Assembly: GCA_031081585.1 (NCBI GenBank)
Contig: JAVHLY010000023.1
Coordinates: 1 to 47,658, forward strand
Direction: 5' to 3'
DNA: 47,658 nucleotides
DNA from: Armatimonadota bacterium
GTDB lineage: Bacteria > Sysuimicrobiota > Sysuimicrobiia > Sysuimicrobiales > Humicultoraceae
The position numbers and the translations under genes are program-made. A model generated the notes under the pieces. The model worked only from the letters and a program-made list of their open reading frames with translations. It was not told where the DNA came from and did not search any database. Shown here piece after piece: positions 24,237-32,802 of this stretch (the first letter of the stretch is position 1; every line of letters begins with the position of its first letter).

Positions 24237-25160
24237 TCAACGGAGCAGTCCGCCCTCCCGCAGGATCGCTTCCACCCGCCGGACCTCTTCGCTGCTTGGC
24301 GGCAGCGCGGGCGGTGCCGGCGGGCCCGCGGCGACCCCCAGCAGGGTCAGCGCGCACTTCAGCCCGACGATGATGCCCGTCTGGTGAACCTCCCCCCGCA
24401 CGTCGTAGATGCGGGCCAGGGCGGCCACCCGCTCCTGGTGGTGGGCGCTGCGCGCCCAGTCGCCGGCTTCTGCCGCCTCGAAGGCCGCCACCAGTTCCCG
24501 CCCGGCCACATTGCCCAGGGAGGGCACCGTGCCCTGCGCCCCCACCAGCACCGCCACATCCGTCAGGTGGTCGGTGCCCAGAAACATGCGGAAGTCGCGC
24601 CCCCCGGCACGCAGCGCCAGGACGGCCTGGCGGAACTCGGTGACGTTGCCCGCGGAGTCCTTCAGGCCCACGACCTGCTCCAGGTCGGCCAGCTCCCGGC
24701 AGGCCGCCAGGGTGATGGGCACCTTGGTGTTCTGGGGGATGTTGTAGAGCAGGACCGGCAGCGGCGTGGCTTGGACAATTGCCCGGAAGTGGGCCACCAG
24801 CTCGGTCCGCGTGGGCAGGTAGTAGTAGGGCGTAGTGGCCACCACCACGTCTGCACCCAGGTCGGATGCCTGGCGGGCCCGCGCCGCGGCCAGGGCCGTG
24901 GTGGGGGCGATGACACCCGCGAGAAGCGGAACCCGACCACGCAGGGCGTTGCTGGCGGCCTGCACCAGGCGACGCCACTGCAGGTCGTCCAGGGCGGCCG
25001 CCTCCCCGGTGGTGCCGGCCACGAAGATCCCGTGGACGCCCTGCTCCACGAGGAAGTCGACCAGCTGGCGCACGCCCGCTTCGCTCACGGTGCACCCGTC
25101 CTCCTCGAAGGGGGTGACCGCAGGGACGACGACGCCGCGCAGCTTCGTCCGGTCGAACAT
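24237..25160 (-). CDS. Dihydrodipicolinate synthase (DapA/NAL) family lyase
   Basis: A 307-residue class I aldolase-fold protein. It has the pyruvate-binding GTTGE motif, the catalytic Tyr region VLLYNIPQNTKVPI and the Schiff-base Lys in VVGLKDSAGN. The ATG at 25160 has AGGAGGG close upstream. As the last gene of an operon with a sugar isomerase, a kinase and a TctCBA carboxylate transporter, it is more likely a catabolic 2-keto-3-deoxy-acid aldolase or dehydratase than lysine-pathway DapA; that is inference from context. Exact substrate cannot be read from the sequence. Confidence 0.88.
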   Translation of the reverse strand: MFDRTKLRGVVVPAVTPFEEDGCTVSEAGVRQLVDFLVEQGVHGIFVAGTTGEAAALDDLQWRRLVQAASNALRGRVPLLAGVIAPTTALAAARARQASDLGADVVVATTPYYYLPTRTELVAHFRAIVQATPLPVLLYNIPQNTKVPITLAACRELADLEQVVGLKDSAGNVTEFRQAVLALRAGGRDFRMFLGTDHLTDVAVLVGAQGTVPSLGNVAGRELVAAFEAAEAGDWARSAHHQERVAALARIYDVRGEVHQTGIIVGLKCALTLLGVAAGPPAPPALPPSSEEVRRVEAILREGGLLR

Positions 25161-25249
25161 CGCTGCCCTCCTATGCTCCTATGCCCGGTGAGCCTGCAGC
25201 TGCCGAGCGCGTGACGGCCTCGGCAGAAAGCGTGCGCGCCGGCCCGCGG

Positions 25250-26770
25250 TTACCCCTCGGCAACGGGCTGTGGGGCGGACCTGCGACGCCGCAGCAGCCG
25301 CCAGGCCAGCGTGGCCGGCGGCAGGAGCCAGACCGCCACGGTGAGCACGCCCAGGACCGCGCTCACGGGTCGGCTGAAGAAGAGGGCGAGGTGGCCCTCG
25401 CTCTTGATCAGGCTGATCATGAAGTTCTGCTCCAGCAGCGGGCCGAGCACCAAGCCCAGGACGATGGGCGCTACGGGAAACTCTAACGCCTCCAGGATGA
25501 AGCCCAGGACGCCCATGGCCAGCATCAGGCCCACGTCGGAGAGGTTGTTATTGATGGCGTAGGCCCCCACCACGCACATCATCAGGATGGCCGGGACCAG
25601 CACGTTGCGCGGCAGGCGCACCAGCAGGCTGCTGGCGCGAATGGCCAGGAACCCCAGGGGGACCATGAGCAGGTTGGCCAGGATGAAGGTGATGTAGACG
25701 GCCACCAGGACGTCGGCGTAGTTGTGCAGGATGGCCGGGCCGGGCCGCATCCCCTTCATCATGAGGATCCCCAGGACGACGGCGGTGAAGGCGTCGCCGG
25801 GGATGCCGAAGACCAGGGTGGGGATCCACTCGGCGGCTAGGTCGGAGTTGTTGGCCACCCCCGCTTCGACGATGGCTTCCATCGATCCCCGGCCGAATTT
25901 CCTCGGCTCCCTGGAGAAGCGCTTGGCCACCCCGTAGGCCAGCCAGGCGCCGATGTCCGCGCCCGCACCCGGCAGCACCCCAGAGATCAGCCCGACCAGC
26001 CCGCCCCGCACGGCGTTGATCCGGTGGCGCCAGACTGTGCGCAGGGCCGGCAGGAAGGACGGCCCCCGCTCCAGCCGGGCGTAGGCCAGGTGCATCTCCC
26101 CCTTGAGGACCGTGCGCAGGATCTCGCTCACCCCGAAGAGGCCGATCATGGCGGGAATGAAGCTGATCCCGCCCAGCAGGAAGGGCACGCCATAGGTGAA
26201 CCGGGGGAATCCCAGGGTGATGTCGATGCCCACCGTGGAGAGGAGCAGGCCGAGGGTGACGGAGACCAGGCCCTTCAGCGGGGAGGCGGTGGCGATGAAG
26301 GCGGTGGTGCTCAACCCCAGCAGGGCCAGCCAGAAGATCTCGTAGCTGCTGAAGGTGAGGGCGAACTCCGCCAGCGCCGATGCCCCGGCGATGAGGGCGA
26401 CGGATCCCATCAGGCCCCCGAGCGCCGAGGCCACCACATCCACGCCCAGGACCAGGCGGGCCTGGCCCTGCTGGCTGAGGGCGTAGGAGTCGCTGACGTA
26501 GGCGGCGGAGGCCGGCGTCCCCGGCATGCGCACCAGCGCCGCCGGGATGTCGCCGGCGAAGATCCCCAGCGCCTGCAGGGTGATGATCGCCGCCAGGGCC
26601 GGGATCGGGTCCAGGAAGATGGCGAAGGGGACGAAGAGGGCCACGGCCATGGTGACGGTCAGCCCCGGGATCGCGCCGATGAACAGCCCGTAGAGCGCCG
26701 CGAGCAGGATGACCAGGATGACGCCCGGGTCGGCCAGGGCGGTCAGGCTCTCGAGGATGAGCTCAGCCAT
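25250..26770 (-). CDS. tctA: Tripartite tricarboxylate transporter large permease TctA
   Basis: A 506-residue protein with about 11-12 membrane segments. Family motifs include GLFIGAIPGLTVTMAVALFVPF, GDIPAALVRMPGTPASAA, VSGVLPGAGADIGAWLAYGVA and SDLAAEWIPTLVFGIPGDAFTAVVLGI. It forms the membrane channel of the TctABC secondary transporter. It follows tctB by 15 bases in the conserved tctC-tctB-tctA order. Confidence 0.95.
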   Translation of the reverse strand: MAELILESLTALADPGVILVILLAALYGLFIGAIPGLTVTMAVALFVPFAIFLDPIPALAAIITLQALGIFAGDIPAALVRMPGTPASAAYVSDSYALSQQGQARLVLGVDVVASALGGLMGSVALIAGASALAEFALTFSSYEIFWLALLGLSTTAFIATASPLKGLVSVTLGLLLSTVGIDITLGFPRFTYGVPFLLGGISFIPAMIGLFGVSEILRTVLKGEMHLAYARLERGPSFLPALRTVWRHRINAVRGGLVGLISGVLPGAGADIGAWLAYGVAKRFSREPRKFGRGSMEAIVEAGVANNSDLAAEWIPTLVFGIPGDAFTAVVLGILMMKGMRPGPAILHNYADVLVAVYITFILANLLMVPLGFLAIRASSLLVRLPRNVLVPAILMMCVVGAYAINNNLSDVGLMLAMGVLGFILEALEFPVAPIVLGLVLGPLLEQNFMISLIKSEGHLALFFSRPVSAVLGVLTVAVWLLPPATLAWRLLRRRRSAPQPVAEG

Positions 26771-26785
26771 CGGGGGAGGGCATCC

Positions 26786-27241
26786 TCAGGGGACCAGCCC
26801 GCCCGGCAGCGGCACGTGCAGGAGTCTTCCGAACAGGAGGTAGAAGAGGACCGTCAGCGCGACCCCCAGGCCGACACTCCAGCGGGCCGGGACCCCCAGT
26901 CCGAGCATCAATCCCGCCAGGATCAGGAAGGCGAGGAGGACGAAGCCCAGGCGGTCCACCAGCAGGATGTACAGGATGACCGCCAGGACCACCAGGAGCG
27001 CGCGAACCTGCTCCTTCCGCGAAGCCCCCAACAGCGGTATCCGCCGCCGCAGCGTGCCCGTCAGCGCACCGTGAGCCAGCAGTCCCGCTCCGGAGAGCGC
27101 CAGGAGGCCCCCCAGCAGTTGGGGGAACAGGCCCGGCCCGGGATACCCTCCCGGCAGGTGGGGAAACGTCCGCGCAGCGAGGAACACATAGGAGCCCAGG
27201 AGCGCCAGCAGCACACCTGCTACGGCGTCCCAGGCTCCCAT
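26786..27241 (-). CDS. tctB: Tripartite tricarboxylate transporter small permease TctB
   Basis: A 151-residue protein with four hydrophobic segments, matching TctB in size and layout: an N-terminal VAGVLLALLGSYVFLAARTF, the LPGGYPGPGLFPQLLGGLLAL loop, and a C-terminal VALTVLFYLLFGRLLHVPLPGG. The ATG at 27241 has GAGGGG just upstream. Sequence conservation of TctB is low, so the call rests mainly on its place between tctC and tctA. Confidence 0.9.
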   Translation of the reverse strand: MGAWDAVAGVLLALLGSYVFLAARTFPHLPGGYPGPGLFPQLLGGLLALSGAGLLAHGALTGTLRRRIPLLGASRKEQVRALLVVLAVILYILLVDRLGFVLLAFLILAGLMLGLGVPARWSVGLGVALTVLFYLLFGRLLHVPLPGGLVP

Positions 27242-27251
27242 GGCCCCTCGC

Positions 27252-28241
27252 CTACTTGGTGACGAACCCTCCCGCCTTCAGGAGGTTGCCGTTCTTCAGG
27301 TGCTCCCGCATCAGGAACCCGGTGAAGTCCTTCGCGTTCCTGTAGTCGAACCAGAATCCGCTGGTCTTGATGAAGTTGGTGAACTCCGCGGACCGGACGG
27401 CCTTCCCCACCGCGGCGTCCAGGAACGCGATGATGTGGTCCGGCGTCCTGGCGGGAGCGGCCATGCCGGCCCAGCCGCCGATGTCGAAGTCGACGCCCAT
27501 CTCCTTGAGCGTGGGTACCTTGGGGAGGGGATCCCACCGCTTGTCCGCCATCACCGCCAGCACCCGCGCTTTGCCCGCCTCCACCAGGGGCAGGGCCTCG
27601 GCCGGGCTGCAGGTGCAGATGTCCACGCCACCCGCGGCCAGCTCCGCCAGGGCGGCGGCCGCCCCAGTGCTGGGGACCCACTTGACGTGGTCTGCGGTCA
27701 GGCCGGCGGCCAGGAGCCAGCCGACCCGGGCCAGGTCCCAGATCCCTCCGGCAGCGGTGCCGGAGGCCTTGAGCTTGCCGGGGTTGGCCTTGATGTAGGC
27801 CATCAGCTCCCTGTAGTCCTTCCAGGGAGCGTCGGCGCGCACGGTGATGCCCGCGCGGTTGTTGATGAACAGGGCGATGGGCCTGTAGTCGGCATAGGTC
27901 AGGTGGGTCAGCCCCAGCCAGCTCATCATGGTGATCTCGATGGTGATCATCCCCAGGGTGTACCCGTCGGGGTCGGCGGTGGCGGTGGCCATGTGGCCGA
28001 TGACGCCCCCACCGCCCGTGCGGTTGACCACCCCCACCGGCACCCGGAGGTCTTTCTCCAGCACGGCGGCGATGGCCCGGGCCGTGCGGTCCGTCCCACC
28101 CCCGGGGGACCAGGGCACGACGATGGTGATCGCCTTGGTCGGATAGGGCGGCGGCGCCGAGCTCAGCGGCGCGGCTGCGAGCAGCACCAGAGCGCTTCCC
28201 AGCAGCAGAAGCGCTCCGCGGAACAGTGCAGACTGTCTCAT
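27252..28241 (-). CDS. tctC: Tripartite tricarboxylate transporter substrate-binding protein TctC
   Basis: A 329-residue periplasmic or lipid-anchored binding protein. The signal peptide MRQSALFRGALLLLGSALVL is followed by YPTKAITIVVPWSPGGGTDR, the TctC family signature, then VVNRTGGGGVIGHMATATADPDGYTLG. The ATG at 28241 is chosen for its GGGAGG 8 bases upstream; a longer start at 28259 would overlap the kinase stop. It captures an organic acid or similar ligand for TctAB; the operon's sugar enzymes suggest a sugar acid. Confidence 0.93.
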   Translation of the reverse strand: MRQSALFRGALLLLGSALVLLAAAPLSSAPPPYPTKAITIVVPWSPGGGTDRTARAIAAVLEKDLRVPVGVVNRTGGGGVIGHMATATADPDGYTLGMITIEITMMSWLGLTHLTYADYRPIALFINNRAGITVRADAPWKDYRELMAYIKANPGKLKASGTAAGGIWDLARVGWLLAAGLTADHVKWVPSTGAAAALAELAAGGVDICTCSPAEALPLVEAGKARVLAVMADKRWDPLPKVPTLKEMGVDFDIGGWAGMAAPARTPDHIIAFLDAAVGKAVRSAEFTNFIKTSGFWFDYRNAKDFTGFLMREHLKNGNLLKAGGFVTK

Positions 28242-28255
28242 CCCCGCACCTCCCA

Positions 28256-29911
28256 TCAAGAGAATGCCGTGGTCGGGCGTCGCGCTCCGGTCGGGATCGG
28301 CTCGCGCGGGGCCGTGCGTCGCAGGCGGCGCAGCCGCTTGATGGCCCCCTCCGGCCGGGAGAGCGCTGCGTGCAGTTCCCGGTAGACCTCGTACAGGGCA
28401 TCGTAGACCTGGCGCGGACCGTCACGCGGTTCGTACCGCTGCACAGCACGCGCTCCCATGGCTCGGGTCGCCGCGAGCAGGTCGGGATAGGCCCCTCCGG
28501 CCGTCGCTCCGTGGACCGCTGCCCCCAGCGCCGAGGCGTGGGGCACGTCATAGGCGTAGAGCGGCCGGCCGGTGACATCGGCGTAGAGCTGCAGCAGCAG
28601 CGGGCTCCTGCTGGCCGGCCCCCCGCAGGCGTGGATTTCCGTGATGGCGACGCCGCCCTCCTCAAAGGTGTCGAGGACCAGCCGGGTACCGAAGGCGGTG
28701 GCCTCCAGCAGGGCGCGGTAGATCTCGGCCGGCCGCGTGGCCAGGGTCAGGCCCAGCAGCGCGCCGGAGAGGTCGGCATCGACCAGGGGCGTGCGGCACC
28801 CGTTCCACCAGTCCAACGCCAGCAGCCCCGACTCGCCCGGGGCCAGGGCTGCGGCCTCACCCTCCAGACGGGCAAAGGCCGTGACCGGGGCGCCGTAGCG
28901 GGGGACCCCGTACGTCTGCACAAACCACTCGAACATGTCGCCCACCGACACCTGGCCCGCTTCGTAGCCGTAGAACCCCGGCAGGATGCCGTCCTGTACC
29001 ACTCCCGAGATCCCGGGGACCGGGTGGCGCTGCTCGCCCAGGATCATGTGGCAGGTGGACGTCCCCACGATGGCCACCAGCCGCCCGGCCTCGGCGACGC
29101 CGACGGCGGGGACGGCGGCGTGCGCGTCGATGATGGCCACGGCGACGGGCGTACCCGCCCGCAGGCCGCTGCGGGCGGCCCATCCCGTCGTGAGGCCGCC
29201 GGCTGGCGTGCCCAGCGGGTGTGGTGGGCCCAGGCGGTCGAGCACCGCCGGCAGCCCCGGGCGCAGCCGCTGCAGCAGGGTCGCGGGCGGATAGCCGTCG
29301 CCCGGCTGCCAGTGCGCCTTGTAGCCGGCTTGGCAGGCGCTGCGCACCTCGCGGCCGACCAGCTGCCAGACGATCCAATCTCCCCCTTCGATGAAGCGGT
29401 CGGCGGCAGCGAAGACCTCCGGGGCCTCCTCCAGGACCTGCCAGACCTTCGCCCACAGCCACTCCGACGATGTCCGGCCCCCGTACCAGCGCAGCCCCTC
29501 CCACCCGGAGGCGTTGATCCTGTCGGCGTAGGGTTGGGCGGCGTGGTGCTTCCAGAGCATGGGCCAGGCGTGCGGCCGGTCCCGGAAGGCCTCCTCCAGC
29601 GCCAGCGGCGTGCCGTCGGCCCGGACCGGCAGCAGCGTGCACGAGGTGAAGTCCACACCGATGCCGGCCACCGCGTGGCCGCCGGCGGCGGCCATCTGCC
29701 GCAGCAGCACTTCCAGCGCCTCCAGCCAGTCCCCGGGGTGCTGCAGCGCCCAGTCGGGGCCGAGGGGGGTGCCATCGGGCAGGGCGCGGTCAATGACGCT
29801 GTGGCGGTAGGGATGGACCGCCGTGGCCACCTCCTCGCCGCTGCCGACGTCCACCAGCACCGCCCGCGCCGACTCGGTGCCGAAATCGATCCCGATGCTG
29901 TAGCGCGCCAC
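28256..29911 (-). CDS. FGGY-family carbohydrate kinase, ribulokinase (AraB)-like
   Basis: A 551-residue sugar kinase with N-terminal phosphate-binding GIDFGTESARAVLVDV, substrate-side GVDFTSCTLLPVRADGTPL, FRDRPHAWPMLWKHHAAQPY and EGGDWIVWQLVGREVRSACQ (these match L-ribulokinases closely), and a C-terminal ATPase lobe with VGTSTCHMIL and ACGGPASRSPLLLQLYADV. It phosphorylates a ketopentose or related sugar at the end hydroxyl. The GTG at 29911 has GAGGGA upstream and lies 9 bases after the isomerase. No araD-type epimerase follows. Confidence 0.9.
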   Translation of the reverse strand: MARYSIGIDFGTESARAVLVDVGSGEEVATAVHPYRHSVIDRALPDGTPLGPDWALQHPGDWLEALEVLLRQMAAAGGHAVAGIGVDFTSCTLLPVRADGTPLALEEAFRDRPHAWPMLWKHHAAQPYADRINASGWEGLRWYGGRTSSEWLWAKVWQVLEEAPEVFAAADRFIEGGDWIVWQLVGREVRSACQAGYKAHWQPGDGYPPATLLQRLRPGLPAVLDRLGPPHPLGTPAGGLTTGWAARSGLRAGTPVAVAIIDAHAAVPAVGVAEAGRLVAIVGTSTCHMILGEQRHPVPGISGVVQDGILPGFYGYEAGQVSVGDMFEWFVQTYGVPRYGAPVTAFARLEGEAAALAPGESGLLALDWWNGCRTPLVDADLSGALLGLTLATRPAEIYRALLEATAFGTRLVLDTFEEGGVAITEIHACGGPASRSPLLLQLYADVTGRPLYAYDVPHASALGAAVHGATAGGAYPDLLAATRAMGARAVQRYEPRDGPRQVYDALYEVYRELHAALSRPEGAIKRLRRLRRTAPREPIPTGARRPTTAFS

Positions 29912-29920
29912 GGGAGTCCC

Positions 29921-31336
29921 TCAGGCGAAGACGCGCGGCTCGATGCCGCTCATCCGGCAGAACCAGACCAGGTCCGCCACCCAGTCGCCGTAGACCCCGT
30001 GGATGTGGTTGGAGTCGTACTCGGCCAGGAACTGCTCGGCGGGAACGCGGAAGCGGGCGAACGCATGCGGCCACTGCGGGGTGGTGGCCGCCACCTTCTC
30101 CGCCTGCACCTCCGGGGGGAACTCGACGAACTCCCCCGGCACGATGGCCATCCAGTACGTGCCGTTGCGCCGGGCCAGCCGGGCCAGCGTCACCGGCCCC
30201 GGGGCGGCCACGTGCATCACCGACGCTCCGCCGGCGGGGAAGTAGATGATGGCCGGGTAGAGGTGGACGCGCTTCAGGTTCACCGCCGGGTCGAAGGAGC
30301 GGCCGGCGAAGTAGGTGGCGTGCTGGCCGGAGTTGCACAGGTCCCAGACGTCGTCGGCGGCGTCGTAGTGCCGTACATCCGCGAAGAGCACGGGTGTGCC
30401 GGCCAGGTGTTTGAAGATCTGCATGGTCAGCGCACCGTCGCTGTCCGCCTCGGTGGCGCAGACGATGGGCTCGTGCGGCCCCTCCCAGTCGTAGGGGTCG
30501 TTGAGGAAGGCCTCGGCCACATCCATGGTGGCGAAGTGGGTGGTCATCTCCGGCTGGCCCTTGATGCCGCAGAAGTCCAGCCGCCACTCGGTCACGAGCT
30601 GGCGCACGGCGTGGTAGGCCTTGACCTGGCGCCGCAGCAGCTCCGGCGTCAGCTTCTGGCCGTCGTAGTGGATGGTGGCGCCGTGGCGTTGCAGCCAGGC
30701 GATGGCCGCCTCGGCGCGGGCATCGGGGACCTGCTCCGCCCGGCGCACGATCTCGAACTGGTCGATGTGCTCGATGTCGATGCCGAAGTCCCGCCGCCAC
30801 TGGTCCAGGGCGGGGACGGCAGTGTACATGCCCATGGAGCGCCCGCCGATCACCCCATAGACCTGGCCGCGCAGCCGGTTCCGCGCTACCGCCGGGCGGA
30901 GGAACTGCTGCACCCGCAGGAACACCGCGTCGTCGTCGATGTCGCCGGAGATGCGGCCGTGGAAGACCCCCACCTGGTCCAGGCTGCCCGCCGCTGCGAG
31001 CATGGCTACCAGCCCGGGATACCGGGGGTTGACGTTGGAGAGGAGCAGGATCGGCCCGGGGACGAACTGGGCGGCGATAGCCGAGTAGTGCGGCCAGGCC
31101 CAGATGGCGTAGTTGAAGATGGTAGCCTCGACGCCCTGGGCCGCCAGGTACCTCCCTTCGCTCTGGGCCAGGTCGGTGGTCCAGACGATCTCCCGGCCGG
31201 TGACCACCTCCCAGCCGGCGGCCCGCAGCCGCGCCGCCAGGCGGTCCTGGAACTGCCGGGTGAGGGGAAGCAGCTCCTCGTGGACGTGGGGTCTGCCGTC
31301 GGAGAAGGTGAGGATGCCGACCTTCGGAGACCCCAT
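29921..31336 (-). CDS. L-fucose/L-arabinose isomerase family protein
   Basis: A 471-residue aldose-ketose isomerase. Family landmarks: VGILTFSDGRPHVHEELLPL near the start, GVIGGRSMGMYTAVPALDQW, FCGIKGQPEMTTHFATMDVA, EADSDGALTMQIFKHLAGTP followed by FADVRHYD (candidate catalytic Glu and Asp), and the C-terminal TPQWPHAFARF and NHIHGVYGDW typical of FucI-type enzymes. Paired with a ribulokinase-like kinase it probably converts an aldopentose or 6-deoxyhexose to its ketose. It is the first gene of the operon; a LacI-type operator lies 74 bases upstream of its ATG. Confidence 0.9.
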   Translation of the reverse strand: MGSPKVGILTFSDGRPHVHEELLPLTRQFQDRLAARLRAAGWEVVTGREIVWTTDLAQSEGRYLAAQGVEATIFNYAIWAWPHYSAIAAQFVPGPILLLSNVNPRYPGLVAMLAAAGSLDQVGVFHGRISGDIDDDAVFLRVQQFLRPAVARNRLRGQVYGVIGGRSMGMYTAVPALDQWRRDFGIDIEHIDQFEIVRRAEQVPDARAEAAIAWLQRHGATIHYDGQKLTPELLRRQVKAYHAVRQLVTEWRLDFCGIKGQPEMTTHFATMDVAEAFLNDPYDWEGPHEPIVCATEADSDGALTMQIFKHLAGTPVLFADVRHYDAADDVWDLCNSGQHATYFAGRSFDPAVNLKRVHLYPAIIYFPAGGASVMHVAAPGPVTLARLARRNGTYWMAIVPGEFVEFPPEVQAEKVAATTPQWPHAFARFRVPAEQFLAEYDSNHIHGVYGDWVADLVWFCRMSGIEPRVFA

Positions 31337-31409
31337 GGCTGACCTTCGCCCCCTACGCCTGACCGGCCGGTCCCTCCTCCTGCCCCGTCCCCGTGCGCCG
31401 GCCCGGTTG

Positions 31410-31423
31410 TGATAACGGTTTCA
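31410..31423. promoter_or_regulatory. LacI-type operator upstream of the sugar operon
   Basis: TGATAACGGTTTCA is an imperfect palindrome with a central CG, differing at 2 of 14 positions from the generic LacI-family operator TGAAAACGTTTTCA. A 19-base stretch around it (31408-31426) matches the second site at 32759-32777, in reverse orientation, at 17 positions. It lies between the divergent isomerase and LacI genes. Confidence 0.75.
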
Positions 31424-31579
31424 GATCCTGGTATTCTGCCGCCGGACCGCCGACTCCTCCCGCCCGGAGGCCGTCCGTTGCCAGTCCCGGAGTAGGGGGA
31501 GTTCGCCGTGGGATCCTGCTTGCCGGTGCAGGATGCGGCAGGAGACGGGCCAAACGAGCCGGAGTATGATGGTGCCTCG

Positions 31580-32590
31580 ATGGCGACCCTGAAGGACGTC
31601 GCGCGCAAAGCGGGGGTGTCCGTGGCCACGGCTGCCCGGGTGCTGGGCGGGTACGGCTACGCCAGCCAGCGGGCGCGGGAACGGGTCCTGCGTGCGGCCC
31701 GGCAGCTGGACTACACCCCCAACGCCCTCGCCCGGGGGATGGTGAAGAAGCGGACCCACGCCATCGGGGTGATCGTCTCCGACAACGCCAACCCCTTCTT
31801 CGCCGCGGTGGTCCGCGGCGTGGAGGACGTCGTCCGCCGCCACGGCTACGCGGTGATCCTGTGCAACAGCGACGAGAGCCCCGAGAAGGAGGACCTCTAC
31901 CTGCGCATCCTGCGAGAGAAGCAGGTGGACGGGCTGCTCCTGGCGTCAAGCGGCCAGGTCACCCCGCACCTGCGCCGCTGGTTGCGCACCGGCCTTCCCC
32001 TGGTGCTGGTGGACCGGCGCCTGGAGGGGATCCGGGCCGACGCCGCCCTGGTGGACAGCATGGAGGGGGCCCGCACCGCGGTGAGCCACCTGATCGCGCT
32101 GGGCCACCGCCGCATCGGCATCATCAGCGGCCCGGTCCGTGTCTTCACCGGGCGGGAGCGGCTGGCCGGCTACCTGGCGGCCCTGCAGGCGGCAGGCCTG
32201 CGTGCCGATCCGGCCCTGGTGCGGGAGGGCGACTTCAAGCAGCAGAGCGGCTACCGGCTGGCCCGGGAGTTCCTGGAGATGAACCGTCCGCCTACGGCCC
32301 TCTTCGTGGCCAACAACCTGATGACCATCGGCGCCATGCTGGCTCTGAAGGAGGCCGGGGTGCGCGTCCCCCAGGAGATGGCCGTGATCGGCTTCGATGA
32401 CATGGACTGGGCGCCGATCCTGACACCCACCCTGACGGCGGTGGCCCAGCCGGCCTACACGCTGGGGACCAGCGCAGCCCAGTTGCTGATGCAGCGGCTG
32501 GAGAACCCCGCGCGGCCCGTACAGGAGATCGTGCTGAAGACCCGCCTGGTGATCCGTGAGTCCTGCGGCGCCGTGCTGCAGCGGCGCTGA
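31580..32590 (+). CDS. LacI family transcriptional regulator
   Basis: A 336-residue repressor with an N-terminal LacI helix-turn-helix (MATLKDVARKAGVSVATAAR), the hinge YTPNALARGMVKKRTHAIGV and a periplasmic-binding-protein-like ligand domain (VSDNANPFFAAVVRGVEDVV, RRIGIISGP, AVIGFDDMDWAPILTPTLTA). The ATG at 31580 fits the family start exactly, though its ribosome binding site is poor; an in-frame GTG lies at 31508. It sits between the sugar operon and the TRAP operon, both of which have a matching operator, so it probably represses both until a sugar or sugar-acid inducer binds. Confidence 0.95.
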   Translation: MATLKDVARKAGVSVATAARVLGGYGYASQRARERVLRAARQLDYTPNALARGMVKKRTHAIGVIVSDNANPFFAAVVRGVEDVVRRHGYAVILCNSDESPEKEDLYLRILREKQVDGLLLASSGQVTPHLRRWLRTGLPLVLVDRRLEGIRADAALVDSMEGARTAVSHLIALGHRRIGIISGPVRVFTGRERLAGYLAALQAAGLRADPALVREGDFKQQSGYRLAREFLEMNRPPTALFVANNLMTIGAMLALKEAGVRVPQEMAVIGFDDMDWAPILTPTLTAVAQPAYTLGTSAAQLLMQRLENPARPVQEIVLKTRLVIRESCGAVLQRR

Positions 32591-32734
32591 CCGGTTGAGG
32601 CCATGCGGTGTGCGGGTTGACTCATAGGGAAACCTGAGTTTCTGGGGCCCGGTGCCTCACGCACCCTCCGGAGTGATGTGCGACGAGGCGACGGCCCCGC
32701 CCTCACCTGGATCCGTTGTGAGGCAATGCGCCCC

Positions 32735-32775
32735 TTGACAGCCGGGACGCGTCTGATAATCTGCAATCGTTATCA
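32735..32775 (+). promoter_or_regulatory. TRAP operon promoter with overlapping LacI-type operator
   Basis: A consensus -35 TTGACA (32735-32740) is followed 16 bases later by TAATCT (32757-32762); GATAAT two bases earlier is an alternative -10. The operator TGCAATCGTTATCA (32762-32775; reverse complement TGATAACGATTGCA) follows at once, covering the expected transcription start, a classic repressing position. Confidence 0.75.
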
Positions 32776-32802
32776 CATCTTGCACCCCCGGGGGTGGGGA
32801 TC

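Noticed and set aside
28226-31342. 1038-codon open frame on the plus strand
   Set aside because: Antisense shadow of the kinase and isomerase genes; its translation is low-complexity Gly/Arg/Val/His-rich with no domain. High third-position GC keeps the antisense frame free of stops.
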